A program made the position numbers and the translations under genes. Below are positions 6,612 to 12,912 of a DNA stretch of 12,912 bases, piece after piece (positions within the stretch are counted from its first letter, which is position 1; every line of letters begins with the position of its first letter). The stretch is from contig JANTFU010000036.1 in assembly GCA_024763295.1 (NCBI GenBank), positions 1 to 12,912 on the forward strand, given 5' to 3'. The notes beneath the pieces were generated by a model. That model ran no database searches. It had not been told where the DNA came from and was given only the letters and a program-made list of their open reading frames with translations. The DNA is from Anaerolineales bacterium. GTDB taxonomy: Bacteria > Chloroflexota > Anaerolineae > Anaerolineales > Villigracilaceae.

Positions 6612-7754
6612 ATGAAAAAGTTTTACGTTTTATTCGCAGTGCTCGCGATTGTAGCACTTGCCCTTTCCGCTTGCGGTCCCGCTGAAGCGCCCGCAACCGA
6701 AGCCCCCGCTGAAGCAGCACCGGCAGCTGAAGAAGCTCCCGCTGTTGAAGAAGCTCCTGCTGCTACCGAAGCTCCCGCTGAAGAAGAAGCCCCCGTTGTT
6801 GCCACTGATGACGACAACTGTGCAGACGAAGCTGTTCTTTGTGTTGGTCTCGTGACCGACGTTGGAGAAATTGACGACAAATCCTTCAACCAATCCGCTT
6901 GGGAAGGCGTTCAGCAGGCTGCCGATGAATACGGTGCTTTCACCAAATACGTCGAAACCAAAGACGCAAAAGACTACGCTTCTAACATTGCCCTCTTCGC
7001 TGAAAAAGACTACGACATCATCGTTACCGTTGGTTTCGCTATGGGCGATGCGACGATCGCAGCCGCTGGTGAATATCCCGAAATCGACTTCATCGGTGTC
7101 GATCAGGGTCAATGGGGCGGCGAAGTCGCCAATGTTGCTGGTTTGATCTTCCCTGAAGACAAAGCTGGCTTCCTGGCTGGTGCTTTGGCTGCTCAGTTGA
7201 GCGAAACCGGCACCATCGCTGCCGTTCTCGGCACCGACTTGGTTCCCCCCGTTGTGGCTTTCAAAGAAGGCTACGAAGCTGGCGCTCGCTACATCAACCC
7301 CGACATTAACCTGATCTCCACTTATCACCCCGGTGGTATGGATGTTGCGTTCGTTGACCCCGAATGGGGTGCAACCACCGCGAAACAGGCGATCGACCAG
7401 GGCGCAGACGTTGTCTTCGGTGCCGGCGGTAAAACCGGTAACGGCGCATTGATCGAAGTTGCCTCCAGCGATGGTGTTTACTGCATCGGCGTTGACTCCG
7501 ACCAGTGGGAAACCGTTCCTGAAGCACACCCCTGCTTGGTTTCCTCCGCAATGAAGCTCATCACCCCCGGCGTCTTCGATCTGATTACTGCCTCTGTTAA
7601 TGGTGAATTCCCGGCTGGCAACTACTTTGGCGCTACCGGCTTGGCTCCCTTCCATGATTTTGACTCCGCTATTCCGCAGGAAGTCAAAGACAAATTGAAC
7701 GAAATTGATGCGGGCTTGCAAGACGGCTCCATCACCACCGGCTACGGCGGATAA
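6612..7754 (+). CDS. BMP/PnrA-family substrate-binding lipoprotein of an ABC importer
   Basis: The product has 380 aa. The signal peptide ends in the lipobox LSAC (Cys21), so the mature protein is lipid-anchored outside the membrane. An Ala/Glu/Pro-rich tether (about 22-63), made of repeated EAPA-type units, precedes the binding domain. Family hallmarks are LVTDVGEIDDKSFNQ (80-94, with the DxSFNQ ligand loop), VTVGFAMGDA (138-147), FGAGGKTGNGAL (269-280) and GVDSDQ (293-298). Characterised relatives, Treponema PnrA/TmpC and Borrelia Bmp proteins, bind purine nucleosides; the ligand here is inferred only. AGGAG lies 6 nt before the start. The gene uses many GCT, GTT and GAA codons, consistent with high expression. 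A terminator separates it from its permeases, as expected for a receptor made in excess. Confidence 0.93.
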   Translation: MKKFYVLFAVLAIVALALSACGPAEAPATEAPAEAAPAAEEAPAVEEAPAATEAPAEEEAPVVATDDDNCADEAVLCVGLVTDVGEIDDKSFNQSAWEGVQQAADEYGAFTKYVETKDAKDYASNIALFAEKDYDIIVTVGFAMGDATIAAAGEYPEIDFIGVDQGQWGGEVANVAGLIFPEDKAGFLAGALAAQLSETGTIAAVLGTDLVPPVVAFKEGYEAGARYINPDINLISTYHPGGMDVAFVDPEWGATTAKQAIDQGADVVFGAGGKTGNGALIEVASSDGVYCIGVDSDQWETVPEAHPCLVSSAMKLITPGVFDLITASVNGEFPAGNYFGATGLAPFHDFDSAIPQEVKDKLNEIDAGLQDGSITTGYGG

Positions 7755-7777
7755 TCCCCTATCCACATAGCTAAAAA

Positions 7778-7805
7778 AAAGAGCGCGGCAAATGCCGCGC
7801 TCTTT
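7778..7805 (+). terminator. Strong intra-operon terminator/attenuator after the receptor gene
   Basis: AAAGAGCGCGGCA and TGCCGCGCTCTTT are perfect complements around AA, giving a long G/C-rich stem. An A tract precedes it and TTTCTCTTT follows, so it may work in both directions. Placed 24 nt past the receptor stop codon, it should end most receptor transcripts, protect the 3' end and let only some polymerase reach the permease genes. Confidence 0.85.
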
Positions 7806-7864
7806 CTCTTTACCCAGCGTTAAAGCCACTGCTCTTTACATTTATTGTAAAAAAATGCGATTGC

Positions 7865-7893
7865 TTTACGCTTCCCTTGAAGCGAGGTAAAAT
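7865..7893 (+). promoter_or_regulatory. Candidate second promoter before the permease genes
   Basis: TTTACG (7865-7870) and TAAAAT (7888-7893) are 17 nt apart, with 4/6 and 5/6 consensus matches. A start near 7900 would give a leader of about 30 nt to the ATG at 7932. Together with the upstream terminator this suggests that permeases and ATPase can be transcribed apart from the receptor. Confidence 0.45.
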
Positions 7894-7931
7894 TCAAAAC
7901 CAATTTAATCCACAATTAAGGTAAAAAAGAT

Positions 7932-9044
7932 ATGGATGATCAAGCAGAAAAAGAAATGAGCACTTCAAGCGGCTCTTGGCTGGGACGTCTCTGGCGAACC
8001 ATTGCCGTACCGCTGGCGGCTGTTCTTTTAGCAATGTTGATTGGCGCTATTTTGTTGGCGATTTCCGGTGCCGATCCAATAAAAGCATACAGCGCATTAT
8101 TCGACGGAGCATTTGGCAGCATGAAAGCCTTTGGGCGTACTTTAGCAAAAGCGACCCCTCTGATTTTTAGTGGTTTGGCGGTCGCGTTTGCCTTCAAAGC
8201 CGGTCTTTTCAACATCGGCGCGCAGGGACAGTTGCTCTTCGGGGCGCTGGTTTCCGCAGTAGCGGGATTTATGATTCACGGTTTGCCTCCCTTCTTACAC
8301 GCAACGCTCGCCCTTCTGATTGGCGCAAGCGCTGGTGCGCTGTATGCCGCGATCCCGGGTGCGCTAAAAGCCTACACAGGCGCCCACGAAGTGATTACGA
8401 CCATCATGCTAAATTATGTCGCCATTAATATTACCGACTACTTTGCCGATGGTCCCTTCAAAGATACAACTGGCGGCAACATCGTTGCCCGCACACCTGA
8501 AATTTTGGATAGCGCACGCATCCCGACGATTGGGAATATCCCTCTCGGATTTGTGCTGGCGGTACTCGCTGCGGTGGTGGTTTGGTGGCTACTTTGGCAT
8601 ACAACCCTCGGCTTTGAAATCCGCACGGTGGGGCTTAGTCCGCACGCAGCCAAGTATGCCGGGATGAAAGTCGCCTTCACTGTCATCTTGACGATGGTCA
8701 TCAGCGGTTTTCTGGCAGGCGCTGGTGGTGCCATCGAAACGCAAGGCATTGTGGGACGTTATCAGCCGGGATTCAATGCCGGGTTGGGCTTTGACGGTAT
8801 CACAATCGCCTTGCTCGGTAAAACCCATCCATTCGGTATCATTCCGGCTGCCCTGTTGATTGGGGCGATGAAAGCCGGAGCCAGTACCATGCAATTTGAC
8901 GCGGGCGTTGCGAAGGAAATCACTGATGTGATTCAGGCGCTGATGCTCTTCTTCGTCACCGCAGATATGATCGTCCGCAAATTGATCCATGCTCGTGATG
9001 ATGGCGGCGAAAAAATCACTTTAAGCGGTTGGGGTCAACAATAG
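7932..9044 (+). CDS. BMP-type ABC importer, inner-membrane permease 1
   Basis: The product has 370 aa and belongs to the branched-chain amino acid/sugar permease superfamily (BPD_transp_2), in the branch paired with BMP receptors (YufP/NupB-like). A short hydrophilic N-terminus is followed by about eight to ten hydrophobic segments. Conserved blocks are AFKAGLFNIGAQGQ (87-100), GAHEVITTIMLNYVA (150-164) and the cytoplasmic ATPase-contact loop GFEIRTVGLSPHAAKYAG (227-244). It forms a heterodimeric channel with the next gene's product. The start at 7932 was chosen over the ATG at 7956 because AAGG lies 10 nt upstream of 7932 and nothing similar precedes 7956. Nine nucleotides separate it from permease 2. 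Confidence 0.92.
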   Translation: MDDQAEKEMSTSSGSWLGRLWRTIAVPLAAVLLAMLIGAILLAISGADPIKAYSALFDGAFGSMKAFGRTLAKATPLIFSGLAVAFAFKAGLFNIGAQGQLLFGALVSAVAGFMIHGLPPFLHATLALLIGASAGALYAAIPGALKAYTGAHEVITTIMLNYVAINITDYFADGPFKDTTGGNIVARTPEILDSARIPTIGNIPLGFVLAVLAAVVVWWLLWHTTLGFEIRTVGLSPHAAKYAGMKVAFTVILTMVISGFLAGAGGAIETQGIVGRYQPGFNAGLGFDGITIALLGKTHPFGIIPAALLIGAMKAGASTMQFDAGVAKEITDVIQALMLFFVTADMIVRKLIHARDDGGEKITLSGWGQQ

Positions 9045-9053
9045 GGAGCTCTT

Positions 9054-10079
9054 ATGAAAAATACAAATCAACTCCCCACAGAAGTTTCTCCATTGCAGCG
9101 TTTTCTGAAGCGCTGGGGCTGGACACTTGCCATGGTGCTGGGCGTCATTGGCATTACGATTTGGCAGTATCAGTTAAATGCACAAGCAACCGAAGCTGTG
9201 GTTGCCTCTACAATTCGGCAGTCGACGCCGTTGGTTTTAGGCGCGCTGTGTGGTTTGCTCGGTGAACGCTCGGCGGTCATTAATATCGGTATTGAAGGAC
9301 AAATGCTGCTCGGTGCTTTTGTTGGCTTTTTGGTCAATGTCTGGACAGGCAATCTCTTTTTGGCAGTTCTCGCGGCAGTGCTGACCGGCGCTGTGATGGG
9401 CTTGTTACTGGCGTATATGTCCGTGACCTTGAAGATGGATCAGATCATCGGCGGGACGGTTATCAATATTCTTGCGCTCGGCTTGACAGGTTATTTTTAT
9501 CAAGTTGGGATGGTCACACAGGGCAAGCTTCAACCTATTCCTCTGGGTCCGCTCGCAAATATTCCAATAATCGGTCCGGCGATCTTCAATAATCCCCCGA
9601 TTACTTACGCAACGTTCGTCCTCGTGATTGTCGTCCACTACGTTCTCTTTTATACAAAATGGGGGCTGCGCACCCGTGCTGTGGGCGAACACCCGCGTGC
9701 TGCCGATACGCTTGGCGTGGATGTTTTCAAAATCCGTTACGTCAACGTGATTATGGGCGGTGCGATTGCCGGTTTAGCAGGCGCATTTCTCACGCTTGAA
9801 GCCGTTGGTTCTTTCGAGCGTGCCATGACGAACGGACGCGGTTTCGTCGCGTTGGCGGTGATGATTTTCGGCAAATTTACCCCGCTTGGCGCCTGGGGCG
9901 CGGCACTGCTCTTTGGCTTTGCAAACGCGATACAGACCCAACTTCAGTTTGCCGACATTCAAATTCCGCATCAATTCATCGGGATGTTGCCTTATCTCCT
10001 GACCATTATTGTTTTGTCTGGTTTTGTTGGACGCACACGCGTTCCTGCGGCAGACGGTGTTCCATACGAGAAGGAGTAG
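9054..10079 (+). CDS. BMP-type ABC importer, inner-membrane permease 2
   Basis: The product has 341 aa in the same superfamily but is clearly a different subunit (YufQ/NupC-like). Conserved blocks are GERSAVINIGIEGQ (70-83), MDQIIGGTVINILALG (128-143) and the coupling loop GLRTRAVGEHPRAADTLG (204-221). Most of the remainder is hydrophobic. GGGAG overlaps the upstream stop codon and lies 5 nt before this start, so the two permeases are likely translated in balance. It should pair with permease 1 to form the translocation path. The tail PAADGVPYEKE is short and hydrophilic. Confidence 0.92.
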   Translation: MKNTNQLPTEVSPLQRFLKRWGWTLAMVLGVIGITIWQYQLNAQATEAVVASTIRQSTPLVLGALCGLLGERSAVINIGIEGQMLLGAFVGFLVNVWTGNLFLAVLAAVLTGAVMGLLLAYMSVTLKMDQIIGGTVINILALGLTGYFYQVGMVTQGKLQPIPLGPLANIPIIGPAIFNNPPITYATFVLVIVVHYVLFYTKWGLRTRAVGEHPRAADTLGVDVFKIRYVNVIMGGAIAGLAGAFLTLEAVGSFERAMTNGRGFVALAVMIFGKFTPLGAWGAALLFGFANAIQTQLQFADIQIPHQFIGMLPYLLTIIVLSGFVGRTRVPAADGVPYEKE

Positions 10080-10082
10080 ACC

Positions 10083-11609
10083 ATGGCAGAGAATTTAGCA
10101 CTCGAAATCCGCAATGTAACCAAGCGCTTCCCCGGCGTAATCGCCAACGACAACGTCAGTTTCAACCTGCGTAAGGGAGAAATTCACGCCCTGCTCGGTG
10201 AAAACGGTGCCGGAAAAAGCACACTGATGAATGTGGTCTATGGCTTATATGCCCCTGACGAAGGCGAATTCCTCGTCAATGGCAAAAAAGTAGAAATCAA
10301 CGGTCCCCACGATGCGATTAACTATGGCATCGGCATGGTTCACCAACACTTTATGTTGGTGCCCGTCTTCAGCGTGACCGAAAATATGATCCTCGGCTCC
10401 GAAGTAACCAAAGGCACCAGCCTTGATTTGAAACGCGCGCGCAAGGAAATCCTTGAAATCTCTGAAGCCTACGGTCTGGAAGTAGACCCTGATGCCATCG
10501 TCGAAGATATTCCCGTTGGCGTACAGCAGCGCGTAGAAATTTTGAAAGCCCTCTATCGCAAAGCCAACATTCTCGTTTTAGATGAACCGACCGCTGTCCT
10601 AACCCCACAGGAAGCCGAAGACCTCTTCCGTGTGATGCGCCACCTGACCGAAAAAGGCGTTTCGATCATCTTCATCACCCACAAACTCAAAGAAATCCTG
10701 AATGTTGCAGACCGCGTAACCGTCATGCGGCGTGGCAAAGTGGTCGGACACACGACCCCCGCCGAGACCGATCAACAAGGTCTCGCCACAATGATGGTCG
10801 GGCGCGATGTGCTGCTCGAAGTCGAAAAAGCCCCCGCCCAGCCCAAAGATGTGGTGCTCAGCGTTGAGAATCTAACCATCAAAGACGAACGCAATGTCAG
10901 CGTTGTCAAAGACATATCTTTCGATGTGCGCGCGGGCGAAATCCTCGGCATTGCAGGCGTACAAGGCAACGGGCAAACCGAACTAGCGGAAGCCATCACC
11001 GGCTTACGCGGCATTGATGCGGGCGAAATCACCCTTTCCGGTGAACGCATCCCCTTCGAAAAACCGCGCTGGCTGGTCGAACACGGCATGGGACACGTCC
11101 CCGAAGACCGCCACAAACACGGTTTGGTACTGCCTTACGACCTCGCCGACAATATGGTGCTTTGCACCTACTACCAAAAGCCCTTTGCCGGAGCATTTAT
11201 GGTACGCAATCGTGACGCCATCCAGAAAAACGCCGATGGACTTATGGAGCGTTTTGACGTGCGCGCGCCCAGCACTGCGGTTGCGGCATCCACTTTGTCG
11301 GGCGGCAACCAGCAAAAAGTCATCGTGGGACGCGAGTTCAGTCGTCCGCTCAAAGTTCTCGTTGCCAACCAACCCACGCGCGGACTGGATGTTGGCTCCA
11401 TCGAATATATCCACAAAGAGATTGTCAAAATGCGCGACGAAGGCGTGGGTGTGATTGTCGTCTCTGCGGAACTGGATGAAATTCTCTCGCTCGCCGATCG
11501 GATCGCGGTCATGTTCCGCGGTAAAATCGTCACCGTCATCGATGCGAAGGACGCCACCCGCGAAAAACTTGGTCTGTGGATGGCAGGCTCTAATCCCGAC
11601 GAAGAGTAA
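10083..11609 (+). CDS. BMP-type ABC importer, tandem-domain ATPase
   Basis: The product has 508 aa with two nucleotide-binding domains. Domain 1 has Walker A GENGAGKST (39-47), Q-loop region MVHQHFML (85-92), a divergent signature PVGVQQR (144-150), Walker B ILVLDEPT (163-170) and an H-loop His200 (FITHK). Domain 2 is non-canonical: its Walker A is GVQGNGQT with Gln for Lys, and its Walker B reads VLVANQPTRGLD, replacing the catalytic Asp-Glu with Asn-Gln. Its signature LSGGNQQK (405-412) is intact and its H-loop is SAE. This asymmetry, with one hydrolytic site, is normal for the YufO/NupA, RbsA and MglA types and is not damage. AAGGAG overlaps the end of permease 2 and lies 6 nt before the ATG. 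The ATPase is last in the operon, before a strong terminator. Confidence 0.94.
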   Translation: MAENLALEIRNVTKRFPGVIANDNVSFNLRKGEIHALLGENGAGKSTLMNVVYGLYAPDEGEFLVNGKKVEINGPHDAINYGIGMVHQHFMLVPVFSVTENMILGSEVTKGTSLDLKRARKEILEISEAYGLEVDPDAIVEDIPVGVQQRVEILKALYRKANILVLDEPTAVLTPQEAEDLFRVMRHLTEKGVSIIFITHKLKEILNVADRVTVMRRGKVVGHTTPAETDQQGLATMMVGRDVLLEVEKAPAQPKDVVLSVENLTIKDERNVSVVKDISFDVRAGEILGIAGVQGNGQTELAEAITGLRGIDAGEITLSGERIPFEKPRWLVEHGMGHVPEDRHKHGLVLPYDLADNMVLCTYYQKPFAGAFMVRNRDAIQKNADGLMERFDVRAPSTAVAASTLSGGNQQKVIVGREFSRPLKVLVANQPTRGLDVGSIEYIHKEIVKMRDEGVGVIVVSAELDEILSLADRIAVMFRGKIVTVIDAKDATREKLGLWMAGSNPDEE

Positions 11610-11634
11610 GCACCGTTTTCCCCGTTATTTCGAT

Positions 11635-11666
11635 AAGACACCCCCACCAAGGGGTGTCTTTTTTTT
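11635..11666 (+). terminator. Rho-independent terminator of the importer operon
   Basis: AAGACACCCC (11635-11644), loop CACCAA, and GGGGTGTCTT (11651-11660) form a perfect 10-bp stem, followed directly by more T residues to 11666. It starts 26 nt after the ATPase stop codon. This is a textbook intrinsic terminator. Confidence 0.92.
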
Positions 11667-11680
11667 CTGAGCATATCATG

Positions 11681-11686
11681 TAAAAT
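11681..11686 (+). promoter_or_regulatory. Candidate -10 box upstream of the NBR1-Ig lipoprotein leader
   Basis: TAAAAT matches the -10 consensus at five of six positions and is the same sequence as the -10 proposed for the permease genes. The -35 region overlaps the preceding T tract and is poor. A start near 11693 would place the large hairpin at 11698-11731 at the very 5' end of the transcript. TATATT at 11806-11811 is an alternative -10, with an even weaker -35, that would exclude the hairpin. Confidence 0.35.
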
Positions 11687-11697
11687 TGAAGGCGATA

Positions 11698-11731
11698 GAT
11701 TTGCATCGCACTGAAAAGTGCGTTGTAAATC
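11698..11731 (+). other. Long GAAA-capped hairpin in the lipoprotein gene leader
   Basis: CGCACTGAAAAGTGCG (11707-11722) is a perfect 6-bp stem with a GAAA tetraloop. After one T-T mismatch, pairing continues for eight more pairs (one of them G-T) to G11698-C11731. No T tract follows, so it is not a terminator. A second small hairpin, GGTTT-TTC-AAACC, follows at 11732-11744. It could be an mRNA-stabilising 5' structure, a small regulatory RNA, or a palindromic repeat. Confidence 0.5.
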
Positions 11732-11826
11732 GGTTTTTCAAACCAATCGGGCTTACGAGACCCGCCGTGTAATGCAACCGCTTCGCTACTGCAATGCACG
11801 CCTTCTATATTTTCAATTCTTCCAAG

Positions 11827-11832
11827 AAGGAG
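11827..11832 (+). promoter_or_regulatory. Ribosome-binding site fixing the lipoprotein start at 11838
   Basis: AAGGAG lies 5 nt before the ATG at 11838. That start puts the signal peptide directly at the N-terminus. The longer in-frame version from 11718 would put 40 unrelated residues, encoded by leader hairpin sequence, ahead of it. Confidence 0.85.
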
Positions 11833-11837
11833 AAATC

Positions 11838-12743
11838 ATGTCATCCAAACACCCCCTGCTCTGGCTCTTGCTGGGCGCACTATTGCTCTCTGCTTGCAAC
11901 CTACCAAACGGAAATGTCCCTACGCCTGACCCAAACGCGGTGTTCACCGCTGCGGCAGAGACCGCATCCGTGCAACTGACCCAAGCTGCCGAAGCCGCTG
12001 CACAGAGAACATCTACGCCTGCACCGGCACTTTTCCAGCCCACGGTCACGTCCGCGCCCACGCTAAGTTCCACCTTGCCCCCGGCAACCGCGACCGTCGA
12101 CGATCAATGCGACAAAGCCAAATTCGTCACCGATGTCACCATCCCGGATGGGACAGAATTCACCGCAGGTGAGAGCTTTACAAAAATTTGGCGCGTGCGT
12201 AACATCGGCGACTGCACCTGGACAGCAGACTACGCTCTCGTTTTCGACTCCGGTGAACGGATGGGGGGCGCATCGCCCCAATTGCTGATGGGCAGCGTCG
12301 CTCCCGGCGATCAAGTCGATCTCTCAGTCGATCTGGTTGCGCCAAGCGCCCCCGGCACCTATACTGGCAACTGGCAAATCCGCAACAACGCAGGCGTCTT
12401 ATTTGCAAAGGTCTATGTGCAAATCAAAGTCGTTGATCCAACCTTTGCCGTCACCAGCGTCAAAGATTTAGACGCCTACTATGTTGCTGGACGCGGTGCC
12501 GCTTTTGCCGCCTCCGTCAGCGCCAGCCGTGCAGGCAAAATTACATACTACTGGATTATCAGCGAAAGCGGACACGCAGACATACAAACCTCCACCGAAG
12601 AGCTTGAATTCACCTCCGGCGGCGCCCTCGATGTTTCCACACTTTGGACAGGTTGCCCACACAGCGGCGACTTTAGCGTTTCCCTCTACGTTGACAACCC
12701 CAATCATCAAAAATTTGGCTCGGCAGATTTTACATGCCCATAG
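11838..12743 (+). CDS. Lipoprotein with an NBR1-type Ig-like domain
   Basis: The product has 301 aa. The signal peptide ends in the lipobox LSAC (Cys20). A low-complexity Ala/Thr/Pro/Ser tether follows (about 21-90). An Ig-like domain of the type first named from eukaryotic NBR1 spans about 91-198: FTKIWRVRNIGDCTWTADY (114-132) and the GTYTGNWQIRN block (173-183) are its hallmarks. A second beta-rich domain runs from about 203 to the end, with cysteines 273 and 300; Cys91 and Cys126 could pair in the first. Bacterial copies of this domain are frequent in surface proteins of Chloroflexota, where their ligands are unknown. No enzyme motif is seen, so adhesion, scaffolding or envelope organisation is inferred. 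It stands alone: the terminator upstream separates it from the importer genes. Confidence 0.88.
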   Translation: MSSKHPLLWLLLGALLLSACNLPNGNVPTPDPNAVFTAAAETASVQLTQAAEAAAQRTSTPAPALFQPTVTSAPTLSSTLPPATATVDDQCDKAKFVTDVTIPDGTEFTAGESFTKIWRVRNIGDCTWTADYALVFDSGERMGGASPQLLMGSVAPGDQVDLSVDLVAPSAPGTYTGNWQIRNNAGVLFAKVYVQIKVVDPTFAVTSVKDLDAYYVAGRGAAFAASVSASRAGKITYYWIISESGHADIQTSTEELEFTSGGALDVSTLWTGCPHSGDFSVSLYVDNPNHQKFGSADFTCP

Positions 12744-12811
12744 AGTAAGGAACAAAAAATAAAATCTAACCACATGACCTTTTTTCCTTTTTTCATAGAA
12801 GCGTTCGTTGG

Positions 12812-12912
12812 TTGAGTAGGCGATGCTTTTCGCCGTATCGAAACCAACAAGTTGGCAAAAATCGCCGAAATATGTGGTTTCGATACGCTTTTCGCTCCGC
12901 TCACCTACTCAA
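12812..12912. repeat. Nested palindromic repeat, cut by the window end
   Basis: TTGAGTAGG (12812-12820) is mirrored by CCTACTCAA (12904-12912), and CGTATCGAAACC (12834-12845) by GGTTTCGATACG (12876-12887). Nested inside are GGCGA/TCGCC (12819-12834) and CCAAC/GTTGG (12844-12855). The whole could fold into one long arm with side hairpins. Similar GGTTTCGATACG...TACTCAA palindromes recur in actinobacterial and some other genomes, from memory. It has no coding capacity. It lies 68 nt past the lipoprotein stop codon; the stretch between holds only A- and T-rich sequence. Confidence 0.7.

Noticed and set aside
6630..7829. A 399-codon open frame antisense to the receptor gene
   Set aside because: It mirrors the whole lipoprotein gene, whose lipobox, DxSFNQ and GVDSDQ motifs prove the sense strand. 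The antisense frame stays open because of the receptor's biased codon use, and its product looks like low-complexity Ser/Gly/Phe sequence.
10949..11475. Apparently damaged second ATPase domain (Walker A Lys and Walker B Asp-Glu replaced)
   Set aside because: The same substitutions are usual in the second domain of this ATPase family, and the rest of the domain is intact. It is not a decayed gene.
11718..11837. Extended N-terminus of the NBR1-Ig lipoprotein
   Set aside because: It would bury the signal peptide behind 40 residues encoded by leader hairpin DNA. The ATG at 11838 has AAGGAG and gives a normal lipoprotein signal.
1..12912. CRISPR arrays, tRNA, rRNA, transposases or prophage genes
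   Set aside because: No regularly spaced repeats, no tRNA T-loop pattern with a matching acceptor stem, and no recognisable transposase or phage protein were found on either strand.

Overview
The window looks like a chromosomal segment of a Chloroflexota bacterium, probably class Anaerolineae. This is an inference from gene style, not a phylogenetic result. The clues are lipoproteins with LSAC lipoboxes and long Pro/Thr or Ala/Glu linkers, an NBR1-type Ig lipoprotein, a TolB-like propeller on a Pro/Thr stalk, and several kinds of intergenic palindromic repeat. I see no phage, transposase, CRISPR array, rRNA or tRNA.

Left part, minus strand (1-2428). Reading leftward there is an acyltransferase of the FemAB/CelD (BioF2-like) GNAT type (2428-1421), a membrane-anchored TolB-like propeller protein (1192-125), and the first 21 codons of a Fur-family regulator cut by the window edge (64-1). 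The gaps hold a five-unit heptamer repeat (71-105) and one copy of a 35-nt dispersed repeat (1234-1268).

Centre-left, plus strand (2673-6225). Two genes sit 19 nt apart. The first encodes an 838-aa protein with a cytoplasmic PP2C-like domain lacking its metal-binding acids, a disordered linker, one membrane span and a large outer region. The second encodes a 338-aa protein of a family I recall as conserved but uncharacterised. The unit ends in a perfect 14-bp hairpin terminator. This pair is the least explained part of the window.

Centre-right, plus strand (6612-11609). This is a complete BMP/PnrA-type ABC importer: lipoprotein receptor, two permeases and a tandem-domain ATPase. By family it probably takes up nucleosides or related compounds. 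A strong terminator after the receptor and a second promoter before the permeases suggest the receptor is made in excess. The ATPase gene ends in a textbook terminator.

Right end (11610-12912). A leader with a strong GAAA-capped hairpin precedes an NBR1-Ig lipoprotein gene. The window then ends inside a nested palindromic repeat. The octamer TATCGAAA, on either strand, recurs seven times, and by eye only between genes; three of those copies lie upstream of the importer operon.
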